A stretch of 64,000 bases of DNA from JAEUQQ01 sp963697285 (GTDB taxonomy: Bacteria > Acidobacteriota > Vicinamibacteria > Vicinamibacterales > JAFNAJ01): the NCBI GenBank assembly GCA_963697285.1, contig CAVONI010000002.1:434001-498000 (forward strand). Direction: 5' to 3'. The first letter of the stretch is position 1. Every line of letters begins with the position of its first letter. The translations under genes and the position numbers were made by a program. The notes beneath the pieces were generated by a model, which saw nothing but the letters and a program-made list of their open reading frames with translations, did not search any database and had not been told where the DNA came from. Below, one piece after another: positions 17,120-27,168 of the stretch.

Positions 17120-18313
17120 TCATCGCCGCGTGTACGCGACGTGACCGCCAACGAGCGTCATCACCACCTGCAGGTGTTCGTCGAGGATCGTCAGGTCTGC
17201 GAAGGCCCCGACCTCGATTGCGCCCTGCTGCTCGAGACCGAGTTCGCGGGCAGGGGTCGTCGAGCAGACCATCACCGCATCGACCACCGACACGCCCATG
17301 GCCTGCACGAGCATCCGGAACGCCGCGTCCATCGTGAGCACGCTCCCCGCGATGGTGCCGTCGTCGAGGCGGGCGACGTCGGGGTGCGCCGTGATGCGCC
17401 TCCCCCCGAGCATCGCGGTTGATCCGATGGGCAGCCCCGCCACGCTCGACGCGTCGGTGACGGCCATCACGCGACCTGGTCCCTTGGCGCGAAGCGCCAT
17501 GTGAGCGACCGCACGGTGCACGTGGTGACCGTCGAAGATGATCTCGGCTGCGACGGCGTCGCTCTCGAGGACGGCGCCCACGAGGCCAGGCGCGCGATGG
17601 CTCAGTGGCGGCATGCGGTTGAACAGGTGCGTCGCCTGCGTGGCTCCCGCGGTCATGCCTGCATGAGCGGCATCGTAGTCGGCGCCCGAGTGACCCAGCG
17701 AGACCAGGTGGCCGCACGAGACGAGGTCCTGAATCAGGGCCAGCGCGCCGTCGAGCTCAGGGGCGAGCGTGACAATCCCGACGTCGGCCGCATGCCGCGC
17801 GATCTCGTTCCGCAGGTCGTGGCCGCTGTAGACCTGGTCGAGGTCCTCGCCTGTCGACGAGCCCGGTGGCCTGCGCATGCACTCGAGCGGTTGTGCGCCG
17901 CGATAGTCGGGCGCGATGAAGTTGCTCTCGAGGTGTGCGCGCAGCACGCGAGCGCACCCGATGTCGGTCGATCGGCGGGCCGCCGCGACCGAGTCGAGGA
18001 CGTCCGCGAGCGACGCGGGATCGCACGCCACCGTCGTCGGGCAGAACGCCGTGACGCCGAAGCGCGGAAGGTGGCGCGCGATCGCTCGCACGGGCGCGCC
18101 CGGGTCCATCGCGTCGTCGCCCAGGCTGCCGTGGACGTGCACGTCGACGAAGCCCGGCACGACGAGCCAGCGCGAGTCGAGCACGACGTCGGCGGCGCCG
18201 TGCGCCGCGTGTCCCCCCAGTTCCTCGATGACGTCGTGACTGATGGCGATCGCACCGTCGGGCACGAGGCGATCGGGGAGGACGACGGTGGCACCTTTCA
18301 GGACGCGGCTCAT
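17120..18313 (-). CDS. nagA: N-acetylglucosamine-6-phosphate deacetylase
   Basis: NagA removes the acetyl group from GlcNAc-6-phosphate in amino-sugar and cell-wall recycling. The 397-residue amidohydrolase has the metal-site motif PGFVDVHVHGSLGDD, the LESNFIAP segment (usually LEGPF), the metal His in SLGHSGADYDAA and in ATHLFNRMPPLSHR, and the catalytic Asp of VTDASS. The start overlaps the stop of the preceding PIN-like gene by four bases, so both are coupled. LESNFI in place of the canonical LEGPFI and SLGHSGA in place of SxGHSNA are small departures from the usual enzyme, leaving some room for a related acyl-amino-sugar substrate. Confidence 0.88.
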   Translation of the reverse strand: MSRVLKGATVVLPDRLVPDGAIAISHDVIEELGGHAAHGAADVVLDSRWLVVPGFVDVHVHGSLGDDAMDPGAPVRAIARHLPRFGVTAFCPTTVACDPASLADVLDSVAAARRSTDIGCARVLRAHLESNFIAPDYRGAQPLECMRRPPGSSTGEDLDQVYSGHDLRNEIARHAADVGIVTLAPELDGALALIQDLVSCGHLVSLGHSGADYDAAHAGMTAGATQATHLFNRMPPLSHRAPGLVGAVLESDAVAAEIIFDGHHVHRAVAHMALRAKGPGRVMAVTDASSVAGLPIGSTAMLGGRRITAHPDVARLDDGTIAGSVLTMDAAFRMLVQAMGVSVVDAVMVCSTTPARELGLEQQGAIEVGAFADLTILDEHLQVVMTLVGGHVAYTRR

Positions 18314-18747
18314 CGTGACGATCGATCTGGTGGCCAGTCGAGGTGTACCTGCAGCTTGCGGCCATCGAGCGGCAGGACGGCGCGCGGGGCGCCAGACACG
18401 CGAAGCACGCGTGCATCAACGCGGCGCAGCAGCTTCAACAGCGCACGCTCGTCTGGCGCCGAGAACACGATCACGCCACCGCCGTGCGCAGGTGGAAAGC
18501 GCCTGTCGTCGATGTAGTCGCGGTCGAGCGTGACGAGCGTCCGGTGCATCTGTCGCGCCAGCGCGAAATGATGCGTGTCACGTGCCCGGCGCAGGTCGGG
18601 GTGCTCCATGACGAAGAACACGTCCCAGGCGAGATCGCCGCGCATGAACGCGACGGACGGCGCCGGCATGTTGGCGTCCGCGTAGATCCGCGGACGGCCG
18701 GCGGTGTGTGAAAGGGCGGCGCCAAGTTCGGTGGAAAGCGTCCCCAT
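18310..18747 (-). CDS. PIN-like (DUF5615-type) protein
   Basis: A 145-residue protein with the pattern of the DUF5615/Mut7-C PIN-like group: an early Asp in IYADANMPAPSV, a central DTHHFALARQMHRTLVTLD with the acidic ...TLDRDY motif, and a later GGGVIVFSAPDERALLKLL. These proteins are predicted RNA-binding or RNase-type PIN domains and are often toxin-like. Here no antitoxin is adjacent. A GGAGGTGG ribosome site precedes the ATG, and the stop overlaps the nagA start (ATGA), which instead implies co-expression with amino-sugar metabolism. Function unknown. Confidence 0.65.
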   Translation of the reverse strand: MGTLSTELGAALSHTAGRPRIYADANMPAPSVAFMRGDLAWDVFFVMEHPDLRRARDTHHFALARQMHRTLVTLDRDYIDDRRFPPAHGGGVIVFSAPDERALLKLLRRVDARVLRVSGAPRAVLPLDGRKLQVHLDWPPDRSSR

Positions 18748-18873
18748 GCCACCTCCGCGGAGTCCCCGTTGGCATCGTCGACGCCGCGAGGGGACGAACC
18801 TTGTCCCGCAGTGTATCAGAGGGTCACGCGCGTGCCGCCTCGCACCGGCACCGGGCGACGGTCCGGGGCCTGT

Positions 18874-19293
18874 CTACGACGGGGAACCCCCGACGTTGCG
18901 CTGCTGGTAGTACGACGTCTGGTACTGCTCGATGAGCTGCTTCATCCTGAGGGCGTCGTGCTTGCTGTGCCCCTTGCAATGGATCGGCGTGGTCCCGCCG
19001 GTCGTCTCGATATAGACGTCGCTGAACAGCAGGTTGGTGTCGATCGAGACCGACGCGACATGCGCCATGTGGATGGAATGCTCGAGGCGCCCGATCCACT
19101 GGGGCGTGTAGTGCACCACCGCCTGCGGCGTGATCAGGACCTGGGTCGGGAAGAGCCGGTTGCCTGCACTGAGGCGGCTTGCGCGAAACAGATCCCCCTG
19201 GGCGAATGGCCGCCCCTTCCGCCAGATCATGACGACGGGAACGAGCACGACGAGCGCGATGACGACGGCGGCGATCAGGGTGACGGGGTCCAT
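18874..19293 (-). CDS. membrane-anchored protein with PH-like domain, function unknown
   Basis: A 139-residue protein with one N-terminal transmembrane helix (TLIAAVVIALVVLVPVVMIW), then a soluble part. The soluble part contains RLFPTQVLITPQAVVHYTP and SIDTNLLFSDVYIETTGG, a beta-rich pattern like bacterial PH-type (DUF304) domains. The helix-in, domain-out order suggests a cytoplasmic domain tethered to the membrane. No partner gene is evident: the next gene on the left is 126 bases away and on the right is a divergent SDR. Domain assignment is tentative. Confidence 0.55.
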   Translation of the reverse strand: MDPVTLIAAVVIALVVLVPVVMIWRKGRPFAQGDLFRASRLSAGNRLFPTQVLITPQAVVHYTPQWIGRLEHSIHMAHVASVSIDTNLLFSDVYIETTGGTTPIHCKGHSKHDALRMKQLIEQYQTSYYQQRNVGGSPS

Positions 19294-19450
19294 GGCGGCG
19301 AGAAGAGTGCCGCCGGTGGGCCGACGGTGTCAAACTCGAGGTGTTCCGCGCTGGCCGGCATGGGGTGCGGCGCCCGTGATTCTGCGCTGCGGCATTGCGC
19401 TTGCCGCATGGCGGCATCAGGCGGTATCGTGTCGGACGGAGGGGTCAATC

Positions 19451-20257
19451 GTGCAGACGATCCAGGGAAAGCGAGTGCTCGTCACCGGCGGCGCGTCAGG
19501 CATCGGCAAGGCGCTCGCCCAGCGGTTCGCTCGTGAGGGCGCACACCTTGTGCTGCTGGATCTCAACGACACGGCCCTGGCCGAGGCAAGCGCGGCGATG
19601 ACTGGTGCCGCGTCGGTGCGCACGTACCGCGCCGATGTCACCGACGTCGAAGGCCTCAGGGCCGTCCGCGATCGCATACACGCCGACGGCGGCCCGATCG
19701 ACGTCCTGGTCAACAACGCGGGAATCGTGTTCGGCGGGCCCTTCCTCGACGTACCGCTCGAAAAGCACGTCACCACGTTCCGCGTGAACGTCGAGGGACT
19801 GGTGGCCGTCACGCACGTGTTCCTGCCCGACCTGATCGGGCGCCCCGATGCGCACCTCGTGAACATCGCGAGCGCGTCCGGTTACATCGGACTCCCCTTC
19901 GGTTCGACGTATGCCGCCAGCAAGTGGGCCGTCATCGGGTTCAGCGAGTCGATGCGGCTCGAGCTCGCGCAGCAGGGCCGGCGGCACGTCCACGTGTCGA
20001 CGATCTGCCCGAGCTACGTCGCCACCGGGCTCTTCGACGGCGTGAAGCCGCCGACGCTCACGCGCATGCTGACCGCCGACCGCCTCGCCGACATGACCGT
20101 GCGGGCAGTGCTCGGCAACCGCGAGACGATGCGGACGCCATGGCTGGTGAAGGTCACGCCGTTCCTGAAGGGCGTGCTGCCGTCACGGCTCTTCTACATC
20201 ACCGCCGACATCCTGGGCGCCACGAAGAGCATGTCTCACTGGAAGGGTCGCGGCTAG
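19451..20257 (+). CDS. short-chain dehydrogenase/reductase
   Basis: A classical SDR of 268 residues: nucleotide motif TGGASGIGKALA, NNAGIV, catalytic Ser in NIASASGYIG, and the Tyr/Lys of YAASKWAV. The GTG start at 19451 is preferred because GGAGGGG lies seven bases upstream and the family begins about eight residues before the glycine motif. The C-terminal tail (KVTPFLKGVLPSRLFYITAD) is hydrophobic, as in SDRs that act on lipids or steroids. The substrate is not predictable. The stop lies 57 bases from the convergent S41 protease gene. Confidence 0.88.
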   Translation: MQTIQGKRVLVTGGASGIGKALAQRFAREGAHLVLLDLNDTALAEASAAMTGAASVRTYRADVTDVEGLRAVRDRIHADGGPIDVLVNNAGIVFGGPFLDVPLEKHVTTFRVNVEGLVAVTHVFLPDLIGRPDAHLVNIASASGYIGLPFGSTYAASKWAVIGFSESMRLELAQQGRRHVHVSTICPSYVATGLFDGVKPPTLTRMLTADRLADMTVRAVLGNRETMRTPWLVKVTPFLKGVLPSRLFYITADILGATKSMSHWKGRG

Positions 20258-20314
20258 GGGCGTCGCCGGGCGCAACGCTGCACCACCGGGCGCGTCGGCA
20301 CGTGACCGGGGGTC

Positions 20315-23300
20315 TCAGCGCCCGGGGGGCAGCTGTTCCAGGAGCACCTTCACCGCCACGTCGAGTTGGGTGTCGGCACCCCGCGTGTCTTCGCCCGGCG
20401 CGCGCGACACCGCGACGTCGACGGGTCGCGGCGCCCGTTCCATGTTCTTCCCATCGGCGCCGTCGATACGCATGCGCGGCAGGCGCAGCGTCGTCCCGTC
20501 CCACAGGCGCGTGTTCCACGTGTAGATGATCCAGCCCGCCGTCGGCTCGCCGACGACCGACCCCAACTTCAGCGCGCGGTAACCTTCGGTGAAGTCCTCG
20601 GCATCCGAGAGGGAGTGCTGGTTCACGACCAGCACCGATGGGCGTTCGAGCGCACGCTGGCCAAGCACGCTGCGCGCGGGCGCCGTCGGGCGTCCCCGCT
20701 CGGTCATCCACAGGTAGGGACGGCGCGCGAGCACGTCGATGGCGTAGGCGTTCACAAAGCCCCCGTTGTTGTTGCGTAGATCGACGACGATGCCGTCGCG
20801 GCCGTGCTGGGCGGCATCGAGGTCGAGGTACAGCTGGGTGAGCGACCCCGCCCCCATGTCTGGCATGTGCACGAATCCCAGACGGCCGTTGCTGGCGCGC
20901 TCGACGTAGGCTCGACGGTCGTCGACCCATGCGCGGTACCTCAGGCCTCGCTCGGTGGCGAGATCGACGGGCTTGATGACGACCTCGCGCGGAGCACCCG
21001 CCGCACCGGTTCTGACCGACAGGACCACGCGCCTCCCGACCGTGCCGTCGAGCATGCGAGACAGGGTCGACGTCGGCGTGACGGCCTGGCCGTTCACGCC
21101 CGCGATCACGTCGCCAACGGCGAGGGTGCGCGTGAGCGCGGCAGGGCCGAGCGGCACGACGGACGCGATGCGGAGCGTGCCGTCGAGCCCGTGCGCCGCC
21201 GCGTCGAAGTCGAGGCCCAGTCGCCCCGTCGTCGGCCCGCCGCCAGTGCCGGGCGGCGCGCTGACGCCGAGGTGCGAGGCGTCGAGGTCGCCGATCATCA
21301 GCATCATCGTCCGACGGAACTCGTCGTGCGTTGCAGCGCCGGCGACGATGGGTGTGAACCGCGCGCGCTGCGCGTCCCAGTCGACGCCGTGCATCTTCGG
21401 ATCGTAGAAGTGCTCGCGCAGCATCGACCACGCCTGGTCGAACAGCGTCATGCGGTCGGTCGTGAAGTCGGCGTCGAACTCGGCCGTCACCGACAGGATG
21501 CGCGCTTCACGCTTCTCAATCGACGCGATGCCGATGCGCCCCTCCTCGACGAAGAACACGTCCTTGCCATCGGTGCTGATGGCGATGTCACCCTTTGCCG
21601 TCGACGAACTGGTGATCTGTCGCGCCGACGGCGGTTCCTTGGCCTCGTCGTCGATCGAGTACGTGTAGATGTTGGTCTGGCCCTCGGCGTCGCCCGTGAC
21701 CACGAGGCTCTTCCCGTCGGGGGCGACGACCAGGTCGGACACATCGAGCCCGATGGGCAACAGGTTCACGCGGCGCAGGATGCCGTCGAAGACGACCTCG
21801 ATCGGCTTTGCTGGGGCGGGGGCAACGGGCGGCGTGACCGCTGCCGGCGGGGTGTCGGGTGCCGCTGGCGTCGCGGGCCGGTCGGGCGCCGGGGCCGGCG
21901 GAGCGGGCGTGCCCGGCTGCTGGTCGCGCTCGAACAGCTTGCGGAATGCGTCCTCCTTGAATGGTGGCACTCGAGGGATGAGGTCGACCTGGGCGACCTG
22001 CCCATCCTCGGTGCGCTGCCCGGTCGCGAAGAAGAGCGCGCGCCCGTCGCGCGACCACGCTAGCGCATCGCCCGACGCGTTCGGCAATGCGCTCACCATC
22101 CGCAACTCGCCGCCCGCGAGAGGCACGAGGCCGACGTTGAGGAAGCCTTTGGCGCCCGCGGCGAACGTCGCCAGCCACTGGCTGTCGGGCGACCACGCCA
22201 CCGGCCGGCTCACTGTCAGCGACCCTGCCAGCGCTCCGGTTGCCAACACGCGATCGCCGGCCGTGCCGAGCGTGAGCACGCGCAGTTCACGTCCACCGCG
22301 GATGAACGCGACGTGCTTGCCGTCGGGCGACGCGGTGGCGGCGTAGTCGTTGTGCCCCTGCGTGAGCCACGAGGTCGAGTGGTCGGAGAAGTCGAACAGG
22401 CCGACGCGCCGGACGCCCGCCTCGAGTGACGAGAACACGAGGCGACGGCTGTCGGGCAGCCAGTTCGCGTGGCTCTCGACGCCGGACGTTCGTGTGACGC
22501 GCACCGCGTCGCCGCCGTCCTTCGCCGATGCGGCATACAGCTCTCCGCGTGCGATGAATGCGACCTTCTTTCCGTCGGGCGACAGGGCCAGCGACGAGAA
22601 GTCGCGGGTGAGGCGCTGTCGCTCGGGATCGCGTGCCGCCGGCGCCCCCCGGCGTACCGATCGGGACTTCGCGGACCTTCCCGGTCGCGACGTCGAGCGT
22701 CCAGATGCCGAACTCGCGCTCGAAGGCGATCAGCGAGCCGTCGCCGGAGATAGACGGCCACAGCACGCGACCCGACGTGAACGTCGTCAGCGCCGTCGTC
22801 GTGCCCGAGGCGGCGCGGCGCCAGAGGTTCTCGGCCCCGCTGCGATCGCTCATGAACAACAGCGTCTGGCCGTCGCGGCCCCACATCGGCCAGAGCGCCT
22901 TGGCTCCGCGCCCGACGAGCACCTGCACGGCTGGGGCGGTGACGTCGGTGCTGCGCGTCCAGATCTCCGACTGGTCGATGTGGCTGTGACCGTTGCGCCA
23001 CCACTGAGCCGCCGCGATGCCGCGAGCGCTGTAGGCGAGGCGTGAGCCGTCCGGCGATTCGGCGGCGAAGAACTCGTTCGTGTAACGCTCCGCGGCGAGC
23101 GGCATGGGCGTGCCGCCGTCCACCGGCACGCGCCAGACGTCGTTGAGCCCGGCGACCTCCCGGGCGGCTGACGAGACGTAGACGAAGCGCCCGTCGCGCG
23201 ACCATCCGTCGAGCAGTTCACCCGCGTCATCCCACGTCACGCGATCGACGGCGCCAGTCGCGAACGTCAGCGTGTAGATGTCGCCGTTGCCGGTGCGCGA

Positions 23301-23600
23301 CGACACGAAGGCGAGGCGCGTGCCATCTGGCGAGTACAGCGGGCGCGACTCGTGCGCGCCGTGCGAGACCAGCAGCCGTGCCTCACCGCCCGAGGCAGCG
23401 ACGGTCCAGATGTCACCGCCCGACGAGAACGCGATTTCGCGTCCGTCCGGCGACACGCCCGGCTCGGCCAGCGCAGGCTTCGTCACGATCCGCGCACCCG
23501 GAGGGGCCGGAGCCTGCGCGTCGAGCGGCGAGCGAGCCGACGACAACGTGAGCAGGATGACGGGCAGGAAGACGAGAGCACGGCGCGCGGTAGCAGGCAT
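20315..23600 (-). CDS. tricorn-like S41 peptidase with beta-propeller and PDZ domains, reading frame interrupted
   Basis: With one base removed this would be a 1094-residue secreted protease. A signal (RALVFLPVILLTLSSA) is followed by WD40/TolB-like propeller blades (PDGREIAFSSGGDIWTV, SPDGKKVAFIARGELYA). A PDZ domain comes next (AVGDVIAGVNGQAVTPTS), then an S41 core with VDLRNNNGGFVNAYAID and the nucleophile region NQHSLSDAEDF. Such proteins degrade peptides in the periplasm. The frame breaks in a run of six C at 22645-22650; five would join PIGTPG to APAARDPERQRLTRDF in frame. A one-base homopolymer error is the likely cause. The ATG at 23600 is chosen for the signal peptide; one six codons upstream is also possible. 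Confidence 0.85.
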
Positions 23601-23777
23601 CGTCGGAGGGTGCCACATCCCGCGCGAGGCAGCAATTGTGAAGACATCAACGGTGGACGCTGAGCAGTTCACGCGGTTGTCGTCCGCAACCCGTGTTTCC
23701 CCCTCGCCGGTCCCCGGGCAGGCGAGCGCCGCCAACCTTCCTCGCTCCAACTCCTTGCCCCCGCACCCCCGCTCGCC

Positions 23778-23808
23778 GCCTGAATTGGGGTCTGACCCCA
23801 ATTCAGGC
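23778..23808. repeat. perfect 14-bp palindrome (REP-like or terminator hairpin)
   Basis: The arms GCCTGAATTGGGGT and ACCCCAATTCAGGC flank a three-base CTG loop. The element lies just downstream of the aldehyde dehydrogenase stop and upstream of the S41 gene, both on the minus strand, so it may end the first transcript. The GGGGTCTGACCCC core looks like dispersed palindromes seen in many environmental genomes. The rest of 23601-23825 shows nothing I recognise. Confidence 0.75.
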
Positions 23809-23825
23809 ATTGACAACGCGGGGGG

Positions 23826-25520
23826 TCAGCCGCGGAGGCCGGCGAGGGCGAGGGCGGGGAGGGCCGACAGCGAGGGGGCGGCTTCGAAGGGGACGGCGCG
23901 ACGACCGAGTTCGTGCAGGTTCCGGTGGTCGGCGAACCAGATCGGCCAGGGGAACATGATGAACGGGGCGCGCATGATCGACTTCTGGGGATGGTCGAAC
24001 AGGTGCCCGTTGTGGACGACCCCGATACCCGAGCCGATGTCGTCGAGGCGGTTGCCCGGATAGGCTCCCCACGTCGCGTCGCCGATGCCGAAGTTCACGC
24101 CCGTCCACGCGTTCACGGCGATGTCGCCGTAGCGCAGCCGGGCCAGGGCATCCTCGAACTGCTCGCGGTGCGCCCGCTGCGTGGCTCCGTCAGCGATCAC
24201 GACGCACGACAACGTGCCCCACACACAGTCGTTGGCAAACGGCACGGCCTGCGCGAGAAAGGTCGGTGCGTCGCTCGCGTCGAGCGACGTCTCGGCGATG
24301 AGGCCGCAGAAAGCCTCAGTCGTCAGCGCATACTCACCCGGTGTCGCGGGGACGTTTGGAATCAGCGTCCAGGGCACGACGCCCTCGCCGCGCGCGCCGA
24401 GGACGCGCGCCTGGGGATAACGCTCGACGAACGCCTGATGCCGCTGCTCCGCCCCCGGATAGTAGGCCTTGCGCGGCGGCAGCGACACCAGGACCTCCTG
24501 CAGGGCGTCGAGGAACTCCTCGCGCTGCGCCCATCCCCGGGCCAGCACGAGCACCTTGGCCGCATTGCAGTTGAAGCTGGCGTTGTGCGCGACCATGCTC
24601 GCCACGTTGCGGGCCTGGTACTTCATCCCCATCCGCGACCAGCGGCCCGGCACAACGAGCACCGGCGTGACCGACCCGAGTTCCGACGTCATCGCCTTGT
24701 TGATCCGTGGCGTGCCGGCGGCCTTGCGCCGCTCCCGTTCCTCGGACGTCTCGCCCCAGACGATGGCATCGTGCGTGCGGTCTGACCCGGTGAGGTGGAT
24801 GCTCTGCACCAGCGGGTGCGCACAGAGGTAGCGTCCTTCGTCGACGCCGCCCGTCACGATCTCGAGCACGCCAGTGTCGATGAGCGGCGCGAACGCGCGC
24901 CTGAAGATCGGCGCGAGGTAGTCGTTCACGGGATTCATCTTGAGCACGACGACCTCGTTGCGGACGAACAACTTGTCGACCACGTCGAGTGGGCCGATCG
25001 ACGAGATGTTCCCCGCACCGAGGACGAGGCACAACGTGCCCTCGCTCGACATCGGCGCGTCTGCCCGGTAGATGGCGCCCTGCGTGGCCGGCTTGCCTGG
25101 TTCGATCCAGACCTCCACCGACATCCCGGTGTACGCGAGGCGATCGATCAGCGTCAGCGGAAAGACCGTCGCGACGCGCTGACCGTCGTGGCGCGTGGTC
25201 CACTTCCTGACCGGCGGTGTGCCGCCGGCATCGAGCGCCTCGGAGACGAGCCGCATCGTCCGGATCGTGGGCACCGGTCCGCTCAGCCACTCCTCGCCTG
25301 CCTGCGGGCCATCGGGATCGAGGCCCTTGGCGGCACACCCGGCACGGACCCAGTCGGGCGCGACCGCGACCACACCGTCGATGACCGCGCGCAGCAACCT
25401 GACGCGTTCGTCGATCGGCACGCGAAGCCAGGCGTCGCGACGCGACGCGACGCGCTGCAGTGCTGCATCGAGGACGGCTCGTTCCTGGCCGGGGAGAGTG
25501 AGGACGGCTTCCATGGTCAT
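23826..25520 (-). CDS. aldehyde dehydrogenase family protein
   Basis: A 564-residue NAD(P)-linked aldehyde dehydrogenase, some 80 residues longer than the usual family member. The Rossmann/glycine motif reads VLGAGNISSIGPLDVVD, the catalytic Glu sits in TSELGSVTPVLVV, and the catalytic Cys in NASFNCNAAKVLV. The NCNAAK context differs from the common GQxC motif, so the oxidation substrate may be unusual. The start at 25520 (Met-Thr-Met) is chosen; the second ATG is two codons on. It is divergent from the HMG-CoA-reductase-like gene with a 100-base spacer, suggesting a shared control region and perhaps a linked pathway. Confidence 0.82.
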   Translation of the reverse strand: MTMEAVLTLPGQERAVLDAALQRVASRRDAWLRVPIDERVRLLRAVIDGVVAVAPDWVRAGCAAKGLDPDGPQAGEEWLSGPVPTIRTMRLVSEALDAGGTPPVRKWTTRHDGQRVATVFPLTLIDRLAYTGMSVEVWIEPGKPATQGAIYRADAPMSSEGTLCLVLGAGNISSIGPLDVVDKLFVRNEVVVLKMNPVNDYLAPIFRRAFAPLIDTGVLEIVTGGVDEGRYLCAHPLVQSIHLTGSDRTHDAIVWGETSEERERRKAAGTPRINKAMTSELGSVTPVLVVPGRWSRMGMKYQARNVASMVAHNASFNCNAAKVLVLARGWAQREEFLDALQEVLVSLPPRKAYYPGAEQRHQAFVERYPQARVLGARGEGVVPWTLIPNVPATPGEYALTTEAFCGLIAETSLDASDAPTFLAQAVPFANDCVWGTLSCVVIADGATQRAHREQFEDALARLRYGDIAVNAWTGVNFGIGDATWGAYPGNRLDDIGSGIGVVHNGHLFDHPQKSIMRAPFIMFPWPIWFADHRNLHELGRRAVPFEAAPSLSALPALALAGLRG

Positions 25521-25620
25521 GACTCGCTCACGCGGCGCCCGCGGCGCCCCGCTCGAAGTGGCGAAGCCCGCGGCTTCGCGTATACACTTGGCGCCCAGCC
25601 GCGACTCGCCGGCCACACCT

Positions 25621-27165
25621 ATGATCAAGTTCCCGAACCTGCTGCTGCAGCGACTCTACACCTTCGGTAGTCTCGAATCGGCCAACGGTGGGGTCAGGTT
25701 CAGCCTGAAGAACCGGCTGACCGATGCCACGGTCACGCGCATCAACCGGATCGCGATCGGCGATCACGACGTCGACCTCGCGCGCGTGATGCTGACGGTT
25801 GGCGATGCCCGCGTCCCTGCCACGTCGGTCGATCCGCAGGCGCCGCTGGCCTTCCCGCTGCGGAAGGTCATCGGCATCGACGTGCCACTGGCCCTGGAGC
25901 CTGGCAAGCACAAGGTGACGATCTCGTTCGCGACCGACGGGCTCGGCGACCTGTCGTTCTCTGCCGACGACACCCTGGCCACGGGCACGGTGACGCCACC
26001 ACGCGTGACGCTGCCGTACGACAAGGAAGAAAACCAGCGGCCCGACATCATCAGGCGACGCCAGGCGTTCGTGGCCGAGCAGACCGGGGCCGGCGTACAC
26101 CACATCGGCCACTACTCGATCGACCCCGAGACGACGAAGGGCAACATCGAGAACTTCACCGGCGTGGCGCAGGTCCCGATCGGGATGGCCGGCCCGTTGA
26201 GGATCAACGGCGAGCACGCGATCGGCGAGTTCTACATCCCGATGGCGACGACCGAGGGCACGCTGGTCGCCAGCTACAACCGCGGGATGAAGGTGCTCAA
26301 CCTGTCGGGCGGCTGCACCTGTACGGTCGTAGACGATGCGATGCAGCGCGCGCCGGTGTTCGTGTTCGATTCGGCGCGCGAGGCGCGCGACTTCCGGGCG
26401 TGGACCAACGCCCACATGCCCGAGATCGCCGAGGCGGCCGAGGCCACCTCGCGCATCGCGAAGCTGCTCTACATCGACACGTACCTGGTCAACAAGTTCG
26501 CCTTCCTGCGGTTCAACTTCTCGACCGGCGACGCGGCAGGCCAGAACATGGTCGGGCGTGCCACGTTTGCGGCCTGCTCGTGGATCCTCGAGCAGATCAC
26601 GACCGTCAGGAAGTTCTACCTCGAGTCGAACTTCGCCACCGACAAGAAGGCGTCGCAGATCAACATCATGCGCACCCGCGGCAAGCGCGTGACCGCCGAG
26701 TGCGTCGTGCCGCGCACGGTGCTCATGGACGTGATGCGGGTCGAACCCGAGAGCCTTGCCTACCACTCGCACCTGGCGACGATCGGGGCGTTCTTCTCGG
26801 GCGCCAACAACAACGGGGCGCATTCGCCCAACGGGATCACCGCGGTGTTCATCGCCACCGGGCAGGACGTCGCCAACGTGGCCGAGTCGTCGGCGGGCAT
26901 CCTGTACACCGAGATCACCGACTCGCGCGACCTCTACATCTCGCTGACGATTCCCTCGCTCATCGTCGCCACGCACGGAGGCGGCACGGGCCTGGCCACG
27001 CAGCGGGAATGCCTCGAGATCCTGGGGTGCACGGGCCGGGGCTCGGTGCACAAGCTGGCGGAGATCATCGCGGGCGTCGCCCTGGCGGGCGAACTCTCGC
27101 TCGGCGCCGCCATCTCGTCGCTCGACTGGGTGTCGAGCCACGAGAAGTACGGCCGGAACCGCTAG
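25621..27165 (+). CDS. hydroxymethylglutaryl-CoA reductase-like enzyme with novel N-terminal beta-rich domain
   Basis: HMG-CoA reductase makes mevalonate. The catalytic part, about residues 135-514, carries class-I-type motifs: ENFTGVAQVPIGMAGPL, TTEGTLVASYNRG (catalytic Glu), DAAGQNM, ATDKKASQIN (catalytic Lys), FIATGQDVANVAESS (Asp), HGGGTGLATQREC and a C-terminal SSHEKYGRNR that supplies the catalytic His. All four catalytic residues are present. The first ~115 residues replace the membrane anchor of eukaryotic enzymes with a beta-rich soluble domain that I do not recognise. The ATG at 25621 agrees with both domains. It is followed after three bases by a UbiB-family gene. Whether the host has the rest of a mevalonate pathway is not visible here. 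Confidence 0.85.
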   Translation: MIKFPNLLLQRLYTFGSLESANGGVRFSLKNRLTDATVTRINRIAIGDHDVDLARVMLTVGDARVPATSVDPQAPLAFPLRKVIGIDVPLALEPGKHKVTISFATDGLGDLSFSADDTLATGTVTPPRVTLPYDKEENQRPDIIRRRQAFVAEQTGAGVHHIGHYSIDPETTKGNIENFTGVAQVPIGMAGPLRINGEHAIGEFYIPMATTEGTLVASYNRGMKVLNLSGGCTCTVVDDAMQRAPVFVFDSAREARDFRAWTNAHMPEIAEAAEATSRIAKLLYIDTYLVNKFAFLRFNFSTGDAAGQNMVGRATFAACSWILEQITTVRKFYLESNFATDKKASQINIMRTRGKRVTAECVVPRTVLMDVMRVEPESLAYHSHLATIGAFFSGANNNGAHSPNGITAVFIATGQDVANVAESSAGILYTEITDSRDLYISLTIPSLIVATHGGGTGLATQRECLEILGCTGRGSVHKLAEIIAGVALAGELSLGAAISSLDWVSSHEKYGRNR

Positions 27166-27168
27166 GCC

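Noticed and set aside
18310..18747. Toxin-antitoxin module
   Set aside because: The PIN-like gene has no adjacent antitoxin gene and is coupled to nagA instead.
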